Shown: positions 34,752 to 43,552, numbered from the stretch's first letter. The stretch is DNA of 64,000 nt from Candidatus Poribacteria bacterium (GCA_003635195.1 PYIY01000011.1:27199-91198); one strand, 5' to 3'. Made by a program: numbers and translations. The notes: a model not told the origin generated them from the letters alone.

Positions 34752-35318
34752 ATGGATTTACAAGAAGTTTCCGAAGTCGCGCCGGAAATACACCCGCCTG
34801 AACACACGACAATGACAGTAGATGAATTTCTTGCCCGCGATATTGAAGGATATGAGTACGTTAAAGGAAAATTAGTACCAATGTCGTCTCCGTCATTAGG
34901 ACATGCGAAGATTAGTACAAGAATTACTCACTATTTATTTACATACGTAAGTGAAAACCGGTTAGGAGATGTGTATGTGGAAGCAGGGTTTAAAGTCGGA
35001 GAACGTGGGATGAAACCGGATGTCGCGTTTATTGCAACCGCACGCCTACCTGAAGATGAGAGTAAGGGATCGCCAATTCCACCTGATTTTGCTGTCGAAG
35101 TCATCTCACCAACAGATGTTCACTGGCGCGTAACTGAAAAGGTACAAGCTTATCTTGAGGCAGGCACCCAGATGGTATGGGTCGTTGAATCTGTCATGAA
35201 AACAGTAACAGTGTATCGTTCTGAAACAGACATTCAAGTGTTTACGATTACCGACACACTTACCGGTGAGGATGTCGTGCCGGGGTTTTCCTGTCAGGTT
35301 GCGCAACTTTTTGAATAG
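34752..35318 (+). CDS. Uma2 family putative endonuclease (DUF820)
   Basis: This 188-aa protein has the Uma2 core of the PD-(D/E)XK superfamily: KGKLVPMSSPSLGHAKIST, the Asp in GMKPDVAFI, Glu-Val-Ile in FAVEVISPTD and KVQAYLEAGTQMVWVVE. The family is widely amplified in Cyanobacteria and Poribacteria-like genomes, and its function is not established. A tail fragment of another Uma2-like gene lies at 53706-53840. ATG 34752 is preceded by GGAGG. Confidence 0.9.
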   Translation: MDLQEVSEVAPEIHPPEHTTMTVDEFLARDIEGYEYVKGKLVPMSSPSLGHAKISTRITHYLFTYVSENRLGDVYVEAGFKVGERGMKPDVAFIATARLPEDESKGSPIPPDFAVEVISPTDVHWRVTEKVQAYLEAGTQMVWVVESVMKTVTVYRSETDIQVFTITDTLTGEDVVPGFSCQVAQLFE

Positions 35319-35352
35319 ATGCCTCGCCTAAATACGCATTGGAGAATACATT

Positions 35353-36372
35353 ATGGACAAAATCCGAGTTGCATTTATCGGTTGTGGTGGTATGTCGTCG
35401 CAATTGCAACAGTGCATACCGATGGTGCCAGAGTTTGAATTTGTTGCAACCTGTGATCTCGTTGAAGAGAAAGCAAAGTCGAATGCCCGAAGATTCGGCG
35501 CGCTCCGTCACTACACCGATTACAACGAGATGTTCAAAAATGAAGATCTCTACGCTGTGGCTGTCGTGGGCAGACCGGAGGACAAACTGCATCGAGACAT
35601 CGGTATTGAATGCCTCAAGCAAGGCTATCACATTTACACCGAAAAACCGCCTGCGACCACCGCTGAAGGTGCAAAAATGCTCGTTGATGCCTCAATTGAA
35701 ACTGGCAAAACGGGGATGGTCGGCACGATGTGGCGACATGCCCCCGCGAATCAGATTGCCAAACAGTTGATGGACGAAGAAGTGTTCGGTGCAGCCTGCC
35801 AGTATCACACTCGGTACCTCGCACCGGGGCCGCGCCTTCAAGAAGCAGGATCGCCTTTTGCGTGGCCCTTCATGCTCGATCAAGCGATTCATCCGACCGA
35901 TTGCATGCGTTTCTTTATGGGACAGGTTAGCGAGGTTTTCGCGATGGGCACGGTTAATACAGCATCCAGTACGGTCTCAATCTCTGTCAATCTGCGTTAC
36001 GCGAACGGAGGCATCGGCACGATGACCCTCGGCACCGGTCCGGTTTTGGAAGCGATGGTTTTTGTCAAGGGCACCGGCGATCAGGCGATTCAAGTGTTAG
36101 AGACACGCAAATTACGCCGTTATCGTAATCCGACATGGCTCGGCTTTGGTGGTGGCTATGCTGATACACCGACTGAGGAGTGGGATCTCAATACTGCATA
36201 TCACGGTATCGGCAGACCCGGCTACCTCGAAGAGATGCAGCATTGGGCGCGGTCACTGCAAGCAGGAACACAGCCACACGCCAGTCTTGAAGATGCCTAT
36301 CAGAACATGCGCGTCTTGGAGGCAATTAGCCGTAGCGTGGAGACAGGAGAAGTCGTTCAAATTCCAGCATAA
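35353..36372 (+). CDS. Gfo/Idh/MocA family oxidoreductase
   Basis: This 339-aa protein starts DKIRVAFIGCGGMSSQLQQC (Rossmann NAD-binding) and carries the family EKP motif in HIYTEKPPATTAEGAKML. GTMWRHAPANQIAKQLMDEE opens the C-terminal domain. It is a canonical member, in contrast to the copy at 7745-8830, where EKP is changed. Substrate is unknown; family members act on sugars, inositols and aldoses. ATG 35353 has GGAG just upstream. Confidence 0.92.
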   Translation: MDKIRVAFIGCGGMSSQLQQCIPMVPEFEFVATCDLVEEKAKSNARRFGALRHYTDYNEMFKNEDLYAVAVVGRPEDKLHRDIGIECLKQGYHIYTEKPPATTAEGAKMLVDASIETGKTGMVGTMWRHAPANQIAKQLMDEEVFGAACQYHTRYLAPGPRLQEAGSPFAWPFMLDQAIHPTDCMRFFMGQVSEVFAMGTVNTASSTVSISVNLRYANGGIGTMTLGTGPVLEAMVFVKGTGDQAIQVLETRKLRRYRNPTWLGFGGGYADTPTEEWDLNTAYHGIGRPGYLEEMQHWARSLQAGTQPHASLEDAYQNMRVLEAISRSVETGEVVQIPA

Positions 36373-36445
36373 CCTTGACAGATAGAGACATTAGTATTTT
36401 CGGAACTTTGATCCTTAAGTAAGGTTTTGTATGTGGAGGTAGATC

Positions 36446-36652
36446 ATGAGACAGGTATTTGTATATCCGGGTGAAGATGGGTATTGGGTTGCTGAATGCC
36501 CCAGTTTGCCGGGTTGTATCAGCCAAGCTGAAACAAAGCAAGAAGCTGTCAGCAATATCAGAGAAGCAATTGACGGATATATTGTTGCTCTTAAAGAAGA
36601 TGGACTGCCGGTACCTGAAGAACATTTTGAGGCGTTGTTGTTAGCTGTATGA
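36446..36652 (+). CDS. hicB: HicB-like antitoxin
   Basis: This 68-aa protein has the HicB core: VFVYPGEDGYWVAECPSLPG followed by SQAETKQEAVSNIREAIDGY. It would neutralise the adjacent HicA mRNA interferase. Its stop overlaps the hicA start as ATGA (36649-36652), the usual arrangement for a coupled toxin-antitoxin module. GGAGG is 8 nt before ATG 36446. No separate DNA-binding domain is seen, so autorepression may use another route. Confidence 0.92.
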   Translation: MRQVFVYPGEDGYWVAECPSLPGCISQAETKQEAVSNIREAIDGYIVALKEDGLPVPEEHFEALLLAV

Positions 36653-36879
36653 GTGGGTTACCGAGGATTTCAGGGCGAGAATGTGTGAAAACCCTTGCCA
36701 AAGTCGGATTTTACCTAAGACGGCAGCAGGGCAGTCATCTGATTTTGCGTCGTGATAAGCCGTTCGCACAAGTTGTTGTGCCTAATCACAAAGAATTGGA
36801 TAGAGGGACCTTGCGTAGCATTATTAGACAGGCACATCTTGGAGTCGATGAGTTCATGGAGTTGCATTCATCCAGATAG
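36649..36879 (+). CDS. hicA: HicA-like mRNA interferase toxin
   Basis: This 76-aa protein has the double-stranded RNA-binding-like HicA fold: LPRISGRECVKTLAKVGFYL, then RQQGSHLILRR with the catalytic His in GSHLIL, and VVPNHKELDRGTLRSIIRQ. All key residues are present, so the toxin is probably active. It overlaps hicB by 4 nt and is followed 29 nt later by the zinc-ribbon gene, which may share its transcript. Confidence 0.93.
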   Translation: MSGLPRISGRECVKTLAKVGFYLRRQQGSHLILRRDKPFAQVVVPNHKELDRGTLRSIIRQAHLGVDEFMELHSSR

Positions 36880-36907
36880 ATTTGCATACGTTGTGAAGGA
36901 AAATATT

Positions 36908-37804
36908 ATGGACTGGGCACCGCGTGTCAAACCCATCAAAATACGCCAACTTTACCGATATGCAAGGCTTGGCATCTACGATGATTTGCTCCTACACGAT
37001 GTTGGTTGGGAACTTTACGCTCGTTGCAGGGACATTGCTACAGTCGCTGATGTTTACCGCGAGGGACGTGTGCCTTGTCCCAAGTGTAGCACAAAAGTGC
37101 CCCGTCGGATTGACCCACTCTTTAGTTCCGCAGAGGGCGGAACTCGCGAAAATTGGTTTCGCTGCTCACATTGCACCAAGCGACTACTCTGGCGGGACTG
37201 CCGACAATCTCTCCGAACCACCCCACGATGCTTTGATTGTGGTAGTGTCCTGCAAAAAACAGACGAATTGGGATGTGTTTGTGGTAAAACGTGGTCCCCG
37301 GAAGCTTACAAACAATCGGTGAGAACCCGTGTCCGTCTACCGTGTCCGCACTGTCTTAACCTCGTCCGTAGACCAGATCCACCCGCAAGGGAACGCACTG
37401 TCAGAACGCGGAAGCCCAGGCCTGAGTTGCAATGCCCCAAGTGTCAAGCGGTCGCGCTTCATCAGCACGGCAATATTGAGTGTACAGCTTGTGGTTACAA
37501 ACGTCGGTGGCGAGATTACCGCAAGAGCCTAAAAAAGAAAGATGAAAGACTCGAATGTTCAAGTTGTGAGTATACTTTTAGATGGCAGACGTGGTGTCAA
37601 AGTGCCCGTTCACTGAGAACTGGCAACCCAAGACCCGCGCGTGAATTCATTAAAAGGTGGCTCAGGTGCTATACACCACAACAGCGTATGATACAGATTG
37701 ATACCCTACTTCAAACTTTACACGGTAGGGGTCCTTTAGCACCACTGTTTATTGATAGTGGTGAACACAACATCCGTCAGATGCTTGATGATCTGGCATC
37801 ATAA
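36908..37804 (+). CDS. Multi-zinc-ribbon protein of unknown function
   Basis: I start at ATG 36908 (MDWAPRVKPIKIRQLYRYAR), giving 298 aa; a start within hicA is a shadow. Eight Cys-Xn-Cys knuckles lie at about residues 57/60, 86/89, 108/111, 123/125, 146/149, 176/179, 192/195 and 217/220, enough for four zinc ribbons. Several are followed by a related W-x-D-x-x-x-S segment (WRDCRQSL, WRDYRKSL), so the unit is internally repeated. A C-terminal domain (WLRCYTPQQRMIQIDTLLQT) has no Cys pairs. DNA or RNA binding is inferred from the zinc ribbons alone. I recognise no named family. Confidence 0.8.
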   Translation: MDWAPRVKPIKIRQLYRYARLGIYDDLLLHDVGWELYARCRDIATVADVYREGRVPCPKCSTKVPRRIDPLFSSAEGGTRENWFRCSHCTKRLLWRDCRQSLRTTPRCFDCGSVLQKTDELGCVCGKTWSPEAYKQSVRTRVRLPCPHCLNLVRRPDPPARERTVRTRKPRPELQCPKCQAVALHQHGNIECTACGYKRRWRDYRKSLKKKDERLECSSCEYTFRWQTWCQSARSLRTGNPRPAREFIKRWLRCYTPQQRMIQIDTLLQTLHGRGPLAPLFIDSGEHNIRQMLDDLAS

Positions 37805-37818
37805 AGGAGAAATAAATC

Positions 37819-38574
37819 ATGAAAGTTCTATTTTTTCTGATCCTCGTTATTGGTCTGGTAATGCCTTGCGCACTTTGGGCAAAAAATATGGCACTGGAGT
37901 TAGATGGCAAAACGGCTATTGAAGTGCCAAATAGTGACAGCTTAAATCCCAAAAACGCGATAACGATAGAAGCATGGATGAACATGAGCAAACCTGTCGG
38001 GGAATGCCTTGCAAAGGATTGGGGTGGTAAAAGGGATTACATCTTTCCAGAGATCGTCCAAAATGGAAACGGATTGCGGTTTGTTCTCTGGCCCGGCACG
38101 AAAATCCTTGATGTCCCCGGATTAAAGCCGAACGAATGGCAGCATGTTGCAGGGGTCTGGGACGGTAAAGAGATGCGGACATATATTGATGGCGAGGAAA
38201 AGGGTGCCTTACCCTTTGATGCAAAGGAATTAGCGGCAACCGACGCTTCCCTCTATATCGGTGTCGGTGATAGCCAAAATTGGTTCTGTACGGGTGCTAT
38301 TGATGAAATCCGTATCTGGGAAGTCGCTCGGACTGAAGATGAGATTAATGAATTCATGATGAAGGTACTCAACGGTGATGAAAAAGGCTTGAACGCACAC
38401 TACACTTTCGATGCAGGTGATGCCAACGATAATACCAAAAACGGAAACGATGGCAAAGGCGGGTTCGGGAAGCCGAATTATATTGATATCACCAATGACC
38501 TGGACCTCGAGCCACTTTCTGTTGATCCAGGAGATAAACTAACAACAACGTGGGCGTGGGTGAAACAGACCTGA
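37819..38574 (+). CDS. Secreted LamG-domain protein
   Basis: This 251-aa protein has a signal peptide (LIGLVMPCALWAKN) and one concanavalin-A-like LamG domain: LELDGKTAIEVPNSDSLN, WQHVAGVWDGKEMRTYIDGE, GAIDEIRIWEVARTEDEI. Such domains bind glycans or matrix proteins. The tail ends DKLTTTWAWVKQT, matching the ends of the two LamG proteins at 54.7-57.6 kb. The shared tail may be a surface-attachment or sorting signal, but this is inference. ATG 37819 has AGGAGA upstream. Confidence 0.88.
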   Translation: MKVLFFLILVIGLVMPCALWAKNMALELDGKTAIEVPNSDSLNPKNAITIEAWMNMSKPVGECLAKDWGGKRDYIFPEIVQNGNGLRFVLWPGTKILDVPGLKPNEWQHVAGVWDGKEMRTYIDGEEKGALPFDAKELAATDASLYIGVGDSQNWFCTGAIDEIRIWEVARTEDEINEFMMKVLNGDEKGLNAHYTFDAGDANDNTKNGNDGKGGFGKPNYIDITNDLDLEPLSVDPGDKLTTTWAWVKQT

Positions 38575-38600
38575 TAATCGGTTTCGGAATATATTACAAG

Positions 38601-38688
38601 TCCCCTTGATAAGGGGGATTTAGGGGTTTCTTAGTTGTAATTGTAGGTTCCCCTTGATAAGGGGGATTTAGGGGGTTTCTTGGTTGTA
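38601..38688. repeat. Direct repeat of CCCCTTGATAAGGGGGATTT
   Basis: Two 40-bp units, 38601-38640 and 38649-38688, share TCCCCTTGATAAGGGGGATT, TTAGGGG and TTTCTTGGTTGT-like ends. The second contains the TTG start of the methyltransferase gene. A third partial unit is at 55628-55657. The core CCCCTTGATAAGGGG is itself a partial palindrome. Confidence 0.85.
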
Positions 38689-39505
38689 TCAATTTTCAGA
38701 TGAGATTCTTTCGTTCTATAGACAGACGCAAGAGTCGGAAAGGCTTACGAATGATGTCAGAGGACAGATAGAATTTGCGCGGACCCAAGAGATTATCACA
38801 CGCTATTTGCCCGATCCACCCGCAGTCGTTTTGGACATCGGTGGTGGTTCGGGTCCCTACGCCTGTTGGTTAGCAAAGGCAGGCTATGCAGTCCACCTCG
38901 TGGACCCTGTAGATTTGCATATTAAGCAGGCGCAGGTAGCCTCAGATCAACAGTCAGAACACCCAATTGCGAGCATATCGCTTGGGGACGCACGGGAACT
39001 GCGTTTCTCGTCTATGTCTGCGGATGCTGTGCTGTTATTGGGACCCCTCTATCATTTGGTTGATAAAAGTGAACGGCTGGTGGCACTGAGAGAAGCGTAT
39101 CGTGTCCTACGCGAAGGTGGCGTTATAGTTGCCGCTGGTATCTCGCGTTTCGCCTCTCTACTCGATTTTTTCTGCAAGGACCGGTTGGGCAACTCGGTCT
39201 CCAGGGACATCGTTCAAAATGACCTCCAAACGGGTTACCATCGGAACCCAACGGAAAATTTAGAATTTTTTACGGATGCATATCTTCACCGACCCGATGA
39301 ACTCAGTTCTGAAGTCATCGAAGCAGGTTTTCAACATCAGACAACGCTTGCTGTGCAAGGACCGACATGGCTTTTTGGGTCGGTTGAAAATTATTGGGCA
39401 GATCCTGGCCAGCGAGCCGCTGTTTTGGATTTAATTCGGAAGGTCGAAGCAGAGCCTTCGATACTCGGTATGAGTTCGCATATTCTCGCGATAGGGACAA
39501 AATAG
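38684..39505 (+). CDS. Class I SAM-dependent methyltransferase
   Basis: This 273-aa protein begins YQFSDEILSFYRQTQESERL. SAM-binding motif I is VVLDIGGGSGPYACWLAKAG, the acidic residue after beta-2 is in VHLVDPVDLHI, and LLLGPLYHLVDKSERL is motif IV. The start TTG lies inside a dispersed direct repeat and has no normal ribosome site; the GGGGG of the repeat may serve. It is followed 13 nt later by the AAC(3)-like gene, so they may be co-transcribed. Substrate is not readable. Confidence 0.85.
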   Translation: MYQFSDEILSFYRQTQESERLTNDVRGQIEFARTQEIITRYLPDPPAVVLDIGGGSGPYACWLAKAGYAVHLVDPVDLHIKQAQVASDQQSEHPIASISLGDARELRFSSMSADAVLLLGPLYHLVDKSERLVALREAYRVLREGGVIVAAGISRFASLLDFFCKDRLGNSVSRDIVQNDLQTGYHRNPTENLEFFTDAYLHRPDELSSEVIEAGFQHQTTLAVQGPTWLFGSVENYWADPGQRAAVLDLIRKVEAEPSILGMSSHILAIGTK

Positions 39506-39518
39506 AAGGAGATTGATA

Positions 39519-40340
39519 ATGCCTGAAGGTCAGGTGGTTCGCAAGACGCAAACCCTCACTACGGTTGAATCATTGCAGGCGGATTTTGAGGCACTCGGTG
39601 TCAAGGAGGGAGTGGTTTTATTACTCCATTCGTCTTTGAGCGCGATCGGATGGGTCTGCGGCGGTGCTGTCGCTGTTATCATCGCGCTTCAGGAGGTTTT
39701 GGGGGAAACTGGCACGTTGGTGATGCCAACCCACTCAACCGACCTCAGCGATCCAAGCCAATGGAAAAATCCACCTGTGCCTGAAGTGTGGTGGCAAACA
39801 ATACGCGAGACGATGCCTGCCTACGATCCCGATTTGACCCCTACCCGCTCAATGGGTAAAATTGCTGAAACCTTCCGAAAACAGAGCGGAGTTCTCCGCA
39901 GTTCACATCCACAGAGCTCGTTTTGTGCACGTGGTCCTCAAGCATCGTCCATCATAAATAATCACGCTTTAGCTTATGGCTTTGGTGAACACTCACCGCT
40001 TGCCAGAATCTATGATTTGGATGGTTCCGTCCTACTCCTTGGTGTCGATCATTCGAGTAATACATCCATACATCTCGCAGAATACCGAGCGGATTTTCCG
40101 AGCAAACGTGTCGTCCGGGAGGGTGCTCCAATCTTACAGGCCGGTTCAAGGATATGGGCCACCTTTGAAGATATTGATGTAGACGATTCAGATTTTGATC
40201 GTCTCGGCGGGGACTTTTTGCGTTCTGATACAGGGAAAGTGGTGCAGCGTGGCAAGGTCGGCATCGCGGAGTGCCAACTCATGCCGCAACGCGCTGTCGT
40301 TAACTTCGCTGTTGATTGGCTTGAAAAAAATAGAACGTAG
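39519..40340 (+). CDS. AAC(3)-family N-acetyltransferase
   Basis: This 273-aa protein starts at ATG 39519, 6 nt after AAGGAG. LLLHSSLSAIGWVCGGAVAV, LVMPTHS, SMGKIAETFRKQSGVLRSSH and LLGVDHSSNTSIHLAE follow the aminoglycoside 3-N-acetyltransferase (antibiotic_NAT) fold. Many chromosomal members act on other amines, so the name does not mean antibiotic resistance here. The adjoining methyltransferase gene may belong to the same unit. Confidence 0.88.
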   Translation: MPEGQVVRKTQTLTTVESLQADFEALGVKEGVVLLLHSSLSAIGWVCGGAVAVIIALQEVLGETGTLVMPTHSTDLSDPSQWKNPPVPEVWWQTIRETMPAYDPDLTPTRSMGKIAETFRKQSGVLRSSHPQSSFCARGPQASSIINNHALAYGFGEHSPLARIYDLDGSVLLLGVDHSSNTSIHLAEYRADFPSKRVVREGAPILQAGSRIWATFEDIDVDDSDFDRLGGDFLRSDTGKVVQRGKVGIAECQLMPQRAVVNFAVDWLEKNRT

Positions 40341-40365
40341 AAGTGATTTGCTAAATCCTCAAAAA

Positions 40366-40394
40366 TTGATTTTTCATTGTACGTGTGTTATACT
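40366..40394 (+). promoter_or_regulatory. Sigma70-like promoter of the VOC gene
   Basis: TTGATT (40366-40371) and TATACT (40389-40394) are 17 bp apart, 57 nt upstream of ATG 40452. Confidence 0.5.
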
Positions 40395-40451
40395 ATCGAT
40401 AAGTTACTTGCCAGCACCAAGTAAAATCACAAAAAATCCTATCCAAGAGGT

Positions 40452-40850
40452 ATGAAATTGAGTGAGAAATGGTCAGGATGGATCCCGATTCTCAAGGCCG
40501 CCGATGCCACCAGAAGTACTGCTTTCTACTGTGAGATTCTCGGATTTACTAAGGACTGGGAACACCGTTTTCAAGAAGGCTGGCCGCTTTATGTCTCCGT
40601 GAGTCGAGGTTCCCTGACTTTACATCTGAGCGAACACGAAGGCGATCAGGCAGGTCAAGTGTCCCTGTTTGTCCGTGTAGACAATGTTGACGCGGTCTAT
40701 ACCGAGTTTGTAAGCAAAGGACTTGTTACTGAAACCCCTCCCAAGGATCAGGACTATGGGGTCAGGGAGTTCCATTTCAGGGATCCGGACGGACATCTGC
40801 TAAGATTCGGAGAAAGACTTGCCAATTATGATGAAACTCGTACCCCTTAA
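40452..40850 (+). CDS. VOC-superfamily (glyoxalase/bleomycin-resistance-like) protein
   Basis: This 132-aa protein has the paired beta-alpha-beta-beta-beta units of the vicinal oxygen chelate fold: WIPILKAADATRSTAFYCEI, SLTLHLSEHEGDQAG, VDNVDAVYTEFVSKGLV and FHFRDPDGHLLRFGE. Bleomycin-resistance-like members bind drugs without metal; glyoxalase-like members use a metal. The metal ligands are not certain here. It lies alone with its own promoter. Confidence 0.88.
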   Translation: MKLSEKWSGWIPILKAADATRSTAFYCEILGFTKDWEHRFQEGWPLYVSVSRGSLTLHLSEHEGDQAGQVSLFVRVDNVDAVYTEFVSKGLVTETPPKDQDYGVREFHFRDPDGHLLRFGERLANYDETRTP

Positions 40851-40957
40851 GGGCAATAATAATGGCAACAAGTACGAATAATCTGAAAACTTGATATCCT
40901 GTGAGCTTTGAGTTGAAACGCTTTTGTTTATTATCACAGCCAATATCAAACAACTCT

Positions 40958-40987
40958 TTGGCTAAAAGTAGCAACTTGGGGTATAAT
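40958..40987 (+). promoter_or_regulatory. Sigma70-like promoter of the PhyH gene
   Basis: TTGGCT (40958-40963) and TATAAT (40982-40987) are separated by 18 bp. The 13-mer GTAGCAACTTGGG (40968-40980) fills the spacer and recurs at 57829-57841. Confidence 0.55.
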
Positions 40988-41075
40988 AACAGTTAGATAT
41001 ATTGCTGAGGAATTTTGTTAGGGACAAAATCTGCAAATGATTTTCAGACATGGGTAAACCGAAGGAGAATGTCAG

Positions 41076-42122
41076 ATGGCGGAATTGTTAAAAGAACTTC
41101 GCGTATCCAATGATGCGATGAATGATCCGGAAGAATTGCGTCACCGGATCTCGGAAGAGGGGTATCTCTTCTTCAAGAAGCTGCAAGATCCTGACAAACT
41201 CTGGGCATTGCGGCGAGAGATGCTAACGACAATGCAAGAAGGCGGTTGGCTCGTCGCGGGGACCGACCCGATGGACGGCATCGCCGATATTTCCACCCAA
41301 TGTACCGAGGGCGATCCCGAATACACGGATGTATACCACGCGGTGTATAAATTACAAGCGTTCCACCGTTCCGGCCACTGGGACGAAGTCGTCAATATGG
41401 TGGAGAAAATTATCGGTAGAGAGGTGCTGCCGCATCCGCAGAAGATCGCGCGCCTCTGGTTCCCTAAGTACACAGCGCATACCACACCGATACACCAAGA
41501 CTTCGTCCACTTCCAAGGGAATTTCCAAACCTATACCTGTTGGGCACCTGTCGGAGATTGCCCGATTGAGTTAGGAGGCTTGGCAGTCCTCCCCGGCTCA
41601 CATAAAGTCAACGCGGTCATGGAACACCACTTTTCGCTCGGTGCTGGCAGCCTCTGCGTTAATGAGGACGAGTTGTCTGGTGAATGGCATTCCACAAACT
41701 ATGAGGTTGGCGATACACTCATCTTCCCGGCTTTGACCATTCATAAGGCACTACCGAATTTGACCGAGGATCGACTCCGCGTGTCGCTCGACAACCGCTA
41801 CCAAGCTGTTGATGACCCGATTGCTGAGCACATGCTTGAACCGCACCTGAACATCTTCAACTCGCTTCAATGGGAAGATGTCTATCGCAATTGGGAATCC
41901 GATGAACTTCAGTATTATTGGAAGGATCACGACCTGACGGTTCTGCCGAGGGATTTCAGTTACGGGAACAAAGGATTTGAAGAAGCGTTGGAATTGGCGA
42001 GGGACGGGGATGAACGCGCTATTTTACACTTGAACCGGGCGATCAAGCGTGACGCAACGACCGAATTGGCGCAGCGAGCAGCGACAGTTCTACAAGAAAT
42101 TGGTGTTGAGGCCGCTGATTAA
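41076..42122 (+). CDS. Phytanoyl-CoA dioxygenase (PhyH) family protein
   Basis: This 348-aa Fe(II)/2-oxoglutarate-dependent oxygenase has the HxD iron-binding pair in TPIHQDFVHFQG (about residues 143-147), and a distal His and Arg in TIHKALPNLTEDRLRVSLDN. The cupin core (PIELGGLAVLPGSHKVNAVM) is typical. The large family hydroxylates diverse substrates; phytanate is not implied. Family expansion is common in Poribacteria-like genomes. ATG 41076 follows AAGGAGA. Confidence 0.92.
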   Translation: MAELLKELRVSNDAMNDPEELRHRISEEGYLFFKKLQDPDKLWALRREMLTTMQEGGWLVAGTDPMDGIADISTQCTEGDPEYTDVYHAVYKLQAFHRSGHWDEVVNMVEKIIGREVLPHPQKIARLWFPKYTAHTTPIHQDFVHFQGNFQTYTCWAPVGDCPIELGGLAVLPGSHKVNAVMEHHFSLGAGSLCVNEDELSGEWHSTNYEVGDTLIFPALTIHKALPNLTEDRLRVSLDNRYQAVDDPIAEHMLEPHLNIFNSLQWEDVYRNWESDELQYYWKDHDLTVLPRDFSYGNKGFEEALELARDGDERAILHLNRAIKRDATTELAQRAATVLQEIGVEAAD

Positions 42123-42138
42123 AGAGGAAAACTCTCCC

Positions 42139-42744
42139 ATGACTTATAGCAATTTCACCTTAGAGACGGTACGGGAGGAATTTCAATTAGAGACAATTGA
42201 ATCCGCAAACATCTTTGCTGGCATGGAACCTGTACCGCCGAGCGAGGCACTCGTTGCGGAATTGGCGAAAAAAGTGCAGTTAGCAGTTGCTATAAGGACA
42301 GAGAAGGCACGCTCGGAACTTATTGTGACCAATGTTCTTGTTGAACTCCGCGAGCAATTCAATCGTAAGATCAGTCTTTTTTCTGGGATAGACTTCAGTG
42401 TTGATGTAGAAAAAGGATTAACAGGCACTTGCGATTTTTTGATAAGTCTATCACCGGAACAATTTTATTTAGAGGCACCTGTCATTGTGCTTGTTGAGGC
42501 AAAGAATGCTGACCCAACGCTTGGCATCGGGCAATGCGTCGCTGAGATGCTCGCAGCACAATGCTTTAATCATCAGAAAGGCAATAGTATCTCTTGTATT
42601 TATGGGGCTACCACTACCGGCACAGAATGGCTGTTCCTCAAATTGGAAGGACAGAAACTTTACATTGACATGGCACTGTACGCGATTGAAAGGTGTGACA
42701 AAATTCTTGGTATCCTCTCGAGCATGGTTAATCAAAAAGCATAA
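42139..42744 (+). CDS. Possible PD-(D/E)XK nuclease-like protein
   Basis: I start at ATG 42139 (MTYSNFTLETVREEFQLETI), giving 201 aa; it lies 16 nt after the PhyH stop, so it may be co-transcribed. The centre has GTCDFLISLSPEQFYLEAPV, then IVLVEAKNADPTLGIGQCVA, which suggests the D...E-x-K core of the restriction-nuclease-like superfamily plus a Gln. Similar proteins are abundant in Cyanobacteria and uncharacterised. No restriction or methylation partner is adjacent. Confidence 0.7.
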   Translation: MTYSNFTLETVREEFQLETIESANIFAGMEPVPPSEALVAELAKKVQLAVAIRTEKARSELIVTNVLVELREQFNRKISLFSGIDFSVDVEKGLTGTCDFLISLSPEQFYLEAPVIVLVEAKNADPTLGIGQCVAEMLAAQCFNHQKGNSISCIYGATTTGTEWLFLKLEGQKLYIDMALYAIERCDKILGILSSMVNQKA

Positions 42745-42768
42745 GGCGTTCCGGGAAGTATAATTGAT

Positions 42769-43521
42769 ATGCGGTTCCATTACGAAGACATCGTTCCGTG
42801 GGGTAGGTCGTTTGACGAATACCTCGATATGTTCAACCTCTCTGAGGACGACTTGGCGCGCGACATTGTTGATGTAGGCGGTGGTCCCGCATCGTTCAAT
42901 ACCAGAATGTATCAGCGCGGCACGCCGATAATCTCCGTGGATCCGATTTACCGGTTTTCTGAAGCGGAATTGCGTCAACGGATTCAGGAAACCTATAAAG
43001 ATATCATCACGCAAGCTTTCGACAACCGGGACAAATTCGTCTGGACAAGATTCTCGTCTGTTGGTGAATTAGTGGCGTTCAGAAGACAGACGATGGAAAA
43101 GTTCTGCCAAGATTTCGAGACAGGCAGGCAACAAGGACGGTATGTCGTCGCAGCACTCCCGAATTTACCCTTTCCTGACCGACACTTTGACCTCGTGCTC
43201 TCCGCACATCTCCTCTTTTTCTACTCTGCTAATAGAGATTTGGCGTTCCATCTTGATGCTGTCCGAGAACTACTCCGCATCGGGACTGAGGTGCGGATTT
43301 TCCCGCTCGTCGATGTGAACAGTAGTTTTTCCCCATTCGTATTACCCGTTATTCGCGAACTTAAAAAAGATGGGGTTGATAGCACATTTGAAACCGTTCC
43401 GTATCATTTCCAGAAAACTGGCAATCAGATGCTGCGATTATGGAGGTCACGCCTTACACCACTTCGTTTGCTGGGAAGGTTTGAAACCTCGCCAGCGGCG
43501 CGTATCAGTAGCGACTCGTAG
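42769..43521 (+). CDS. SAM-dependent methyltransferase-like protein
   Basis: This 250-aa protein has DIVDVGGGPASFNTRMYQRG as SAM motif I, followed by ISVDPIYRFSEAELRQR, and LPFPDRHFDLVLSAHLLFFY as motif IV. The N-terminal YEDIVPWGRSFDEYLDMF is a family-specific segment. It is clearly class I Rossmann in design; substrate is unknown. It lies 24 nt after the nuclease-like gene on the same strand. Confidence 0.83.
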   Translation: MRFHYEDIVPWGRSFDEYLDMFNLSEDDLARDIVDVGGGPASFNTRMYQRGTPIISVDPIYRFSEAELRQRIQETYKDIITQAFDNRDKFVWTRFSSVGELVAFRRQTMEKFCQDFETGRQQGRYVVAALPNLPFPDRHFDLVLSAHLLFFYSANRDLAFHLDAVRELLRIGTEVRIFPLVDVNSSFSPFVLPVIRELKKDGVDSTFETVPYHFQKTGNQMLRLWRSRLTPLRLLGRFETSPAARISSDS

Positions 43522-43552
43522 GAAAATTGCATAAGTCCTAAATGTAGGGTTG

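Noticed and set aside
36752..36907. Upstream extension of the zinc-ribbon gene into hicA
   Set aside because: The extra codons lie in another frame over hicA, and the better start ATG 36908 removes the overlap.
39519..40340. Aminoglycoside-resistance determinant
   Set aside because: Only the broad family fits; there is no mobile-element context and chromosomal members usually have other substrates.
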